From Pedobacter sp. Leaf41 (GTDB lineage Bacteria; Bacteroidota; Bacteroidia; Sphingobacteriales; Sphingobacteriaceae): a stretch of DNA of 64,000 nt. The stretch covers positions 63,373 to 127,372 of the forward strand of contig NZ_LMLE01000001.1 in NCBI RefSeq assembly GCF_001422545.1, in the 5' to 3' direction. Positions within the stretch are counted from its first letter, which is position 1. Each line of letters opens with the position of its first letter. Positions 26,747 through 32,220 of the stretch are shown in pieces. Both the position numbers and the translations under genes were made by a program. The notes under the pieces are model-generated. The model was not told where the DNA came from and made no database searches. It saw only the letters and a program-made list of their open reading frames with translations.

Positions 26747-27310
26747 ATGAACGAACTCATACAATTGCAATTAATGGATGCCCAATCTGCTATGGATAAG
26801 GCTATCGATCATTGCGAATCGGAATTAACTAAAATTAGAGCTGGTAAGGCTTCTGCAGGAATGCTTGATGGTATTTTTGTAGATTATTATGGTGCTTCTA
26901 CCGCCTTGTCTCAAGTATCTAGCATTAATACACCTGATGCCAGAACGATTGTGATTCAGCCTTGGGAAAAATCGTTATTAGTGCCAATAGAAAAAGCTAT
27001 TCAGGTAGCTAACATCGGTATCAACCCTCAAAATGATGGTATTGTAATTCGTTTAGTTGTACCACCATTAACTGAGGAACGCAGAAAAGACCTGGTTAAA
27101 AAAGTAAAGGAAGAGGCAGAACGTGGACGGATAACCGTTCGTAACATTCGCAAAGATGCCAATACCAAAATACAAAAGTTAAAAGGAGAAGGTGTATCTG
27201 ACGATGAAATAAAGTCAGGTGAAGCCGAAGTACAAAAATTAACTGATGCTTATATCATTAAAGTTGATAAACATGCAGAAGCAAAGGAAAAGGATGTAAT
27301 GACCGTTTAG
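26747..27310 (+). CDS. frr: Ribosome recycling factor
   Basis: 187 residues of RRF, which with EF-G splits ribosomes after termination. Family stretches: SELTKIRAGKASAGMLDGI, the hinge DYYGASTALSQVSSINTPD, RTIVIQPWEKS, IVIRLVVPPLTEERRKDLVK (20 residues) and VRNIRKDANTKIQKL. It lies 36 bases after pyrH and ends at the long bidirectional terminator shared with lacI. Confidence 0.98.
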   Translation: MNELIQLQLMDAQSAMDKAIDHCESELTKIRAGKASAGMLDGIFVDYYGASTALSQVSSINTPDARTIVIQPWEKSLLVPIEKAIQVANIGINPQNDGIVIRLVVPPLTEERRKDLVKKVKEEAERGRITVRNIRKDANTKIQKLKGEGVSDDEIKSGEAEVQKLTDAYIIKVDKHAEAKEKDVMTV

Positions 27311-27322
27311 GTTGTCAATCAT

Positions 27323-27372
27323 CAGCATAAAAAAAGGGAATAAGATAGAACTTATTCCCTTTTTTTATGCTG
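27323..27372. terminator. 22-bp perfect bidirectional terminator shared by frr and lacI
   Basis: A perfect 22-bp inverted repeat around a 6-nt loop; arms begin CAGCATAAAAAAAGGG and end CCCTTTTTTTATGCTG. A-runs and T-runs on both sides serve both directions. Its right arm contains the stop codon and last six codons of the lacI-type gene, so that protein's C-terminal residues (HKKRE) are encoded by the terminator itself. Confidence 0.93.
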
Positions 27373-28392
27373 GTTTTTTGGAAGAGTAGATTCCCGTTCG
27401 ATTAATTTGGTTGATAACACAATCTGCTTAAAAGCTGATTCCTGTTCTTTCGACTCTAGTTTCGAAAGCAATATTTTCATTAGGCTTTCGGCAATTTCCT
27501 GTACAGGCTGCGCAACTGCAGTTATAGGTGGCGTATAAAATTCGAGAAGCTCAAAATCATCAAAAGATAGCAAAGCAGGTTTTAACGCAGGTGAGATTTC
27601 CATTTGTTTCAGCGTTCGCAAGCCATCAAGGCAAATGTAATTGGCAGAGAAAATTACTGCATCAAGCTGCTTTTCCGAAGAAAAAAATGCTGTCATTTGT
27701 TCGATCGAAGTTAATTCGGAACGTTGATATTTCACCTTTTTGATAGTAGCGGGAAGCTTGTGTTCCTCCATGGCTTTTTCATAACCCGCTAACCGATCAA
27801 CCATTTGTTGTAAATCTGTTTCGAGTGTTACAAAGCCAATATTTTGATAGCCGTTATTGATCAGGTGTTGTGTAGCGTTAAAGGTTGCCCCTGCATTATC
27901 TATCACCACGTAATCTGTTTGAAGTTCCTGTACATAGCGATCAAAAAGTACAACCGGCGTATTGGTTTCTATTAGTTTTTTAGTTTCCGCTTCAAATCCC
28001 TCTGGCAAAGCCATAATGTATCCGTCCACGTGCCGATCGCGAAATATCTGGAGTAGTTCGATAGCCTTTTCATAACTGTTGTGGGTACTGCTGAAAAGAA
28101 TCTTGTATCCGTTTTCAGAGGCTTTCTGGTCTAAGTGATGCGCTATACGGGAAAAGAAAGGTTCAGAAATATCGTCGACAAGAAAACCAATTACATTTGT
28201 TTTTCCGGTACGCAAGCTCTTTGCAAGGGTATTGGGCTGGTAGCCCCATTTTTCGACTAGATCAAGTACCTTTTTAGTAACAGCCTTGCTTATATTTTTT
28301 TCTTGAGCTTTGCCATTGATCACGAAAGAAACGGTAGTGATGGATATATTTAATTCGTTTGCTATATCTTTTATTTGGATTTTCTTTTTCAT
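27352..28392 (-). CDS. LacI/GalR-family transcriptional regulator
   Basis: 346 residues from the ATG at 28392. The N-terminal helix-turn-helix (IQIKDIANELNISITTVSFV) and hinge helix (ANTLAKSLRTGKTNVIGF region, with the Leu that inserts at the operator's central CG) are followed by a periplasmic-binding-protein-like sugar domain (DGYIMALPEGF, VVLFDRYVQEL, NIGFVTLETD). The start was moved from an upstream ATG nine codons earlier because KKKIQIKDIA is the normal family start. Its ligand is unknown. The xylose operator at 17606 is of LacI type, but a link is only a guess. It may also regulate genes outside this window. Confidence 0.92.
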   Translation of the reverse strand: MKKKIQIKDIANELNISITTVSFVINGKAQEKNISKAVTKKVLDLVEKWGYQPNTLAKSLRTGKTNVIGFLVDDISEPFFSRIAHHLDQKASENGYKILFSSTHNSYEKAIELLQIFRDRHVDGYIMALPEGFEAETKKLIETNTPVVLFDRYVQELQTDYVVIDNAGATFNATQHLINNGYQNIGFVTLETDLQQMVDRLAGYEKAMEEHKLPATIKKVKYQRSELTSIEQMTAFFSSEKQLDAVIFSANYICLDGLRTLKQMEISPALKPALLSFDDFELLEFYTPPITAVAQPVQEIAESLMKILLSKLESKEQESAFKQIVLSTKLIERESTLPKNQHKKRE

Positions 28393-28504
28393 TAATGTGG
28401 TATAACACTTACAATACATCGAAATATAGGAAATATTTGAATATTAACTCTATATTAATGTTGGCACCGGATAAAGATAAAGGCGACTTCGACCTAAACC
28501 GTCT

Positions 28505-28539
28505 AAAAAAGAAAAAGAGCAACCTATCCAGGATTGCTC
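28505..28539 (-). terminator. Terminator of the tRNA-like RNA unit
   Basis: On the minus strand GAGCAA pairs with TTGCTC, extended inside by CCT/AGG with a one-base bulge, followed by TTTTTC and then TTTTTT. It lies 32 bases beyond the 3' end of the second tRNA-like copy and no protein gene ends nearby on that strand. Confidence 0.85.
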
Positions 28540-28570
28540 GATTAACTAACTTATTATTCATAAAAAATGC

Positions 28571-28713
28571 TGTTGGGGAAGGAGTCGAACCTTCAAGGGG
28601 TAGTTAGCTACAGTTCAAAAAATTAATTGTGGTCAACCCAATAAACTGCGTTTGTCCCATTATTCCCCACCACCGAGACAAGGAGGCGTGTCTGCCAATT
28701 TCACCACCCAACA
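28571..28713 (-). ncRNA. tRNA-like RNA, copy A (long extra arm)
   Basis: 143 nt. Acceptor stem TGTTGGG/CCCAACA; D arm GTG-AAATTGGCAGA-CAC with U8, A14 and GG at the tertiary positions; anticodon-like arm CCTCC-TTGTCTC-GGTGG with a U-U mismatch; T arm GAAGG-TTCGACT-CCTTC. Between anticodon and T arms lie 75 nt instead of the usual 4-24: a closing stem GGGG/CCCC, a conserved AATAATGGGA, a large hairpin starting CAGTTTATTG and ending GAACTG, and TAG-CTAA-CTA. No CCA is encoded. The body resembles tRNA-Leu, but the nominal anticodon would be GUC with U at position 37, so it is unlikely to be a normal tRNA. Second in the unit after copy B. Confidence 0.75.
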
Positions 28714-28785
28714 TTTTAGTCATCAGTCTGGAGTCGAAAGTACTGAGTCTAAAGACTACTGACTAATGACTTTGAACTAAGTCGC

Positions 28786-28894
28786 TGTAGGGGAAGGAAT
28801 CGAACCTTCAAGGAGTGGTTAGCCATTGCTGGTTTTCCCATTATTCTCCGCCACCGAGACAAGGAGGTGTGTCTGCCTGTTTCACCACCCTACA
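28786..28894 (-). ncRNA. tRNA-like RNA, copy B (short extra arm)
   Basis: 109 nt. Acceptor TGTAGGG/CCCTACA, D arm GTG-AAACAGGCAGA-CAC, anticodon-like arm identical to copy A, T arm GAAGG-TTCGATT-CCTTC. The extra region is 41 nt: closing stem GGAG/CTCC, AATAATGGGA, and TGG-CTAA-CCA. Compared with copy A, changes are compensatory: T-A to A-T in the acceptor stem, G-C to A-U in the closing stem and A-U to G-C in the CTAA hairpin. This supports a conserved RNA fold rather than chance likeness. It is the first RNA of the unit, about 45 bases after the predicted start site. Confidence 0.78.
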
Positions 28895-28945
28895 TTATGT
28901 TCAGCAATTGTGAAAGAACGTTCCCTTTTTGTTAATTGCTTGATA

Positions 28946-28977
28946 CAAATGTAAAGGAACTCTCAATACCTTGCAAA
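28946..28977 (-). promoter_or_regulatory. Promoter of the tRNA-like RNA unit
   Basis: On the minus strand, TTTG (28977-28974), 20 bases, then TACATTTG (28953-28946): a full Bacteroidota consensus promoter. The transcript would start near 28939 and run through both tRNA-like copies to the terminator at 28505-28539, about 430 nt. It is back-to-back with the Lrp gene. Confidence 0.8.
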
Positions 28978-29050
28978 TATTTTAAACATTTAATTTTATT
29001 TTTATAATTTTGATAAATATTCGTAAATTCGCTTATCATAATTCAAAAAT

Positions 29051-29527
29051 ATGCTTAAAAAAGACAATTCCAATTTAGAAATTGACAACCTCGATATTGA
29101 TATATTGAAACAGTTAATGCAAGATGCTACGAAACCTTATACGGAAATTGCCAAGGATTTAATCGTATCTGGGGGTACAATCCACGTTAGAATGAAGAAA
29201 TTGCAGGAGATGGGCATTATAAAAGGCTCTCATCTGATTATAGATCCACAGAAGGCGGGTTACGATATTTGTGCTTTTTTAGGAATTTACCTGGAGAAGG
29301 GAATACAATATAAGGATGCTGTTGCTCAATTGAGTAAAATCAAAGAGGTGGTAGAATTACATTATACCACTGGATCTTATAGTATGTTCGCGAAAATTAT
29401 TTGTAGGGATACGAATCATTTACGCCATGTGCTTAACGAAGAAATTCAGGCGGTTAATGGAATTCAACGGACAGAAACGCTAATTTCTTTGGAAGAAAGC
29501 ATTAAAAGGCAGATCGAGTTGGGCTAA
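29051..29527 (+). CDS. Lrp/AsnC-family transcriptional regulator
   Basis: 158 residues. An N-terminal winged helix-turn-helix (LDIDILKQLMQDATKPYTEI, then VSGGTIHVRMKKLQEMGII) is joined to a RAM ligand domain (YDICAFLGIYLEKG, VVELHYTTGSYSMFAKIICR). Such proteins form octamers and respond to amino acids. It is divergent from the tRNA-like RNA unit, with about 155 bases between its ATG and copy B, so it could regulate that unit or itself; this is inference from layout. Confidence 0.93.
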   Translation: MLKKDNSNLEIDNLDIDILKQLMQDATKPYTEIAKDLIVSGGTIHVRMKKLQEMGIIKGSHLIIDPQKAGYDICAFLGIYLEKGIQYKDAVAQLSKIKEVVELHYTTGSYSMFAKIICRDTNHLRHVLNEEIQAVNGIQRTETLISLEESIKRQIELG

Positions 29528-29577
29528 AAGTAGCCTCTCCCTCTGAAAGTTTTGTAATTGGGCTTGGGTAGTACTGT

Positions 29578-29694
29578 CCCTCTCCCGAAGAGAGGGAAAC
29601 GATAGTGATTAGCTATAACCCAAAGCAAAGATTTATCTTAAAGTAAAACATCAAAATGAATATGAACGCTTTAGGCTCCTCCCCTCGGGGGAGG
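29578..29694. repeat. GC-rich intergenic hairpins
   Basis: Two short hairpins in the Lrp-feoB gap: CCCTCT/AGAGGG (29578-29596) and CCTCCCC/GGGGAGG (29678-29694), the latter followed by GTTGGGTGGGGCTTCTT. The style (CTCTCCC, GGGGAGGTTGGGTGGGG) is of GC-rich intergenic repeats that contrast with the AT-rich neighbourhood. They may also slow transcription at the end of feoB. Confidence 0.45.
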
Positions 29695-29711
29695 TTGGGT
29701 GGGGCTTCTTT

Positions 29712-31820
29712 CTATTTCAACAACTGATAAGCAAGGAGTGCAGCAAAGTAGGCCATGGCTGTCATGTAAACCAACTGAATGATAGGCCATTTCCAGCCCT
29801 TGGTTTCGCGGTAAACAATAGCCACGGTACTCATGCATTGCATTGCGAAAGCGTAAAACAACATCAGCGATACGCCAGTTGCAAAAGTATAAACCGGCAA
29901 GTTAGTTCGTGTGTTTTTTGATGCGGCCATGCGTTCGCGGATAGTAGAGGTATCTTCATCGCCACCGTCAACGCTATAAATGGTAGCCATGGTACCTACA
30001 AAAGCTTCGCGGGCGGCAAATGATGTGATTAGCCCAATACCGATTTTCCAATCGTAACCGAGTGGACGAATGGCAGGTTCGATACAATGCCCAAGAATGC
30101 CCACATAAGAGTTTTCGAGCTTTTCTGTTGCGATTAATGTTTCAATATGGGTTGTGTTTTTAGTCGTATCTGCTAGTGCTGATTCGTATTTTTTATCAAT
30201 GTTTTCGAAGCGATCGCCTGGGCCAAATGTTGCCATTACCCAAAGGATAATAGAAATAGCAATAATCACTTTCCCGGCTTCGATTACAAAGGTTTTCGAC
30301 TTCTCATACATGGTATAGAAAACGTTTTTCCACCTTGGCATTCGGTAAATGGGCAGTTCCATGATGAAGTAAGACCGCTCTTTCGTTTTAATGATGATTT
30401 TCATTACCCAGGCAACCAACACCGCTGCAATGATGCCGACCAAATACATGATCATTAGTGCTAAACCTTGCATGTTGAAGATACCTAACACATTCTCTGA
30501 AGGGATAATTAACGAGATAATTAGAATGTAGACTGGTAACCTTGCCGAGCAACTTACCAATGGCGTAACCATAATGGTAATCATTCTATCTTTCCAGTTT
30601 TCGATATTTCGGGCGGCCATAATGGAAGGCACTGCGCAGGCCAAACCACCTATCATTGGAACTACTGATTTACCATTCAAGCCCACTTTGCTCATGATTT
30701 TATCCATCATGAAAGTAACACGAGCCATGTAGCCTGTATCTTCTAAAATGGAAATAAAGGCAAAAAGTATAGCAATTTGAGGTATGAATACGAATATTCC
30801 ACCTAAGCCAGCAATAATTCCATCGAGCACTAAATCGGTAAGCATGCCTGCCGGTAGATATTTGTGACCGAGTTCAGTGATGAAACCAAAACCGCTTTCA
30901 ATCCAATCCATCGGGTAGGCCGACCACGCAAATATGGCGTTAAAAATCACAAAGAGGATCAGTAGAAAAATGGCAAAACCCCAAACTTTGTGGGTTAAAA
31001 CTGCATCGAGTTTATCGCTAAAAGAAAATTTTTGCGCCCTGCCGCTATCCGTTACTACATCTGATAGAATTTTACTCAAATGTTGGTAGCGAACAACGGT
31101 TTCTGCTGCCTGAATTTTCGACGATTCAAAATGGTGCGATTGTTCTATATTTTCAATTTCTTCTTGTTCCTGAGGGCTGAAGAACGTTAGATATTCGTGT
31201 TGATGCAACACCTGCAAGGCAAAGTAATCGTTATCAGAATTCAATTTCGATTTTATGGCGTTGATTGCGGCAGGCGCTAAACTGTTCACATCAACATCCT
31301 GAAATTGTGTGGCAATTTTAGTGGTATTGCCAATAGCTTGTTTCAAACGGTCGATACCAATATTATTCCTTGCAGAAATGGATACTACCTGGATGCCTAA
31401 TTTTTCTGCAAGCTTATTTAAATCAATACTGATACCTTGTTTTTCGGCAAGATCAATCATGTTCAACGCCAGGACTATTGGAATACCCAAATCGGCCACC
31501 TGCGAGTACAACAGCATGTTGCGTTTTAGGTTTGAGGAGTCAGCGATAAGCACAATAACATCCGGATGACTACTGTTTTCTTTATCGGCCAGTACCTGAA
31601 AAACGATACTTTCATCGCTGCTTTTCGGATATAAGCTATAGGTTCCAGGCAAATCGATAATTTCGGCCTGTTTACCATCAAGCATTTTCATAAATCCTGT
31701 TTTTTTATCAACAGTAATGCCTGGAAAGTTTCCGATTTTTTGATTTAACCCCGTTAAACGGTTAAAGAGTGTAGATTTACCTGTATTGGGATTACCAACT
31801 AATGCAACTTTAATATCCAA
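29712..31820 (-). CDS. feoB: Ferrous iron transporter FeoB
   Basis: 702 residues. The N-terminal GTPase domain shows G1 GNPNTGKS (9-16), G3 DLPGT (56-60), G4 NMID (120-123) and G5 SARNNIG; a linker leads to the membrane part with two Gate regions (for example FIPQIAILFAFISILEDTGY, 20 residues, and the cysteines in GGLACAVPSI and VTPLVSCSARLPVY). It imports Fe2+ across the inner membrane. It is 10 bp downstream of feoA on the same strand. Length is normal. Confidence 0.97.
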   Translation of the reverse strand: MDIKVALVGNPNTGKSTLFNRLTGLNQKIGNFPGITVDKKTGFMKMLDGKQAEIIDLPGTYSLYPKSSDESIVFQVLADKENSSHPDVIVLIADSSNLKRNMLLYSQVADLGIPIVLALNMIDLAEKQGISIDLNKLAEKLGIQVVSISARNNIGIDRLKQAIGNTTKIATQFQDVDVNSLAPAAINAIKSKLNSDNDYFALQVLHQHEYLTFFSPQEQEEIENIEQSHHFESSKIQAAETVVRYQHLSKILSDVVTDSGRAQKFSFSDKLDAVLTHKVWGFAIFLLILFVIFNAIFAWSAYPMDWIESGFGFITELGHKYLPAGMLTDLVLDGIIAGLGGIFVFIPQIAILFAFISILEDTGYMARVTFMMDKIMSKVGLNGKSVVPMIGGLACAVPSIMAARNIENWKDRMITIMVTPLVSCSARLPVYILIISLIIPSENVLGIFNMQGLALMIMYLVGIIAAVLVAWVMKIIIKTKERSYFIMELPIYRMPRWKNVFYTMYEKSKTFVIEAGKVIIAISIILWVMATFGPGDRFENIDKKYESALADTTKNTTHIETLIATEKLENSYVGILGHCIEPAIRPLGYDWKIGIGLITSFAAREAFVGTMATIYSVDGGDEDTSTIRERMAASKNTRTNLPVYTFATGVSLMLFYAFAMQCMSTVAIVYRETKGWKWPIIQLVYMTAMAYFAALLAYQLLK

Positions 31821-31830
31821 ACCAGCTTAT

Positions 31831-32046
31831 TTATTGAATGATAATAACATCAGCTTCGCTTTTGCGCAAACATAACTGATATCCAGCAACTCGAATAGCC
31901 ATCGGATCGCCGAGCGGAGCAAAGCGTTCTACTTCTACAACCTCGCCAGGCAAGCAACCCATTTCCATCAATTTAACAGATAAATCGAGATCTGTAAATG
32001 AAATGATAGTGCCCTTTTCGCCTACTTTTAGATTTGAAAGTTTCAT
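31831..32046 (-). CDS. feoA: FeoA ferrous iron transport accessory protein
   Basis: 71 residues, a small SH3-like beta-barrel: LSNLKVGEKGTIISF, the central LMEMGCLPGEVVEVERFAPL (20 residues), DPMAIRVAGYQLCLRKSEAD. It is thought to act on the GTPase part of FeoB. First gene of the feoAB pair. It is downstream of the two outer-membrane receptor genes on the same strand, 174 bp after the nearer one. Confidence 0.95.
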   Translation of the reverse strand: MKLSNLKVGEKGTIISFTDLDLSVKLMEMGCLPGEVVEVERFAPLGDPMAIRVAGYQLCLRKSEADVIIIQ

Positions 32047-32220
32047 TGTATGATCTTGTTTACTCGTATTTCGTAGCCTTCGAGTTTTTGATCTTTATCA
32101 TCCCTTTACTCTTAGGTTATTCATGTGCTGAATTGAGGCGCAAGTTACCCTTTCTTTAGATTTATTCCAAATAACGACTGTTAACATTGCTGTTAAAAAT
32201 GTTGTTTTACTAAATAATGA

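Noticed and set aside
28393..28419. Nine extra N-terminal codons of the LacI regulator
   Set aside because: The residues (MYCKCYTTL) do not belong to the HTH start; the next Met is followed by the normal KKKIQIKDIA.
28461..28476. TTGGCACC upstream of the LacI gene as a sigma-54 promoter
   Set aside because: It reads on the strand opposite to the LacI gene and no TTGC-like -12 box follows at the right distance.
28604..28660. Short ORF (18 codons, ATGGGACAAACG to TAA) on the minus strand inside tRNA-like copy A, suggesting a tmRNA-like tag
   Set aside because: The frame is not kept in copy B, where the TAA is out of frame and the reading frame runs into the T arm. There is no tmRNA core or Ala identity, and the region forms paired RNA.
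28721..28775. AGTC-rich stretch between the tRNA-like copies as a direct-repeat array or CRISPR
   Set aside because: The AGTC/GACT pieces are short and irregular, with no spacers. No CRISPR array was seen anywhere in the window.
28571..28894. Two ordinary tRNA-Asp or tRNA-Leu genes
   Set aside because: The extra region of 41-75 nt, the U-U mismatch, U at position 37 and the mixed class features do not fit a normal elongator tRNA, so they were called tRNA-like.
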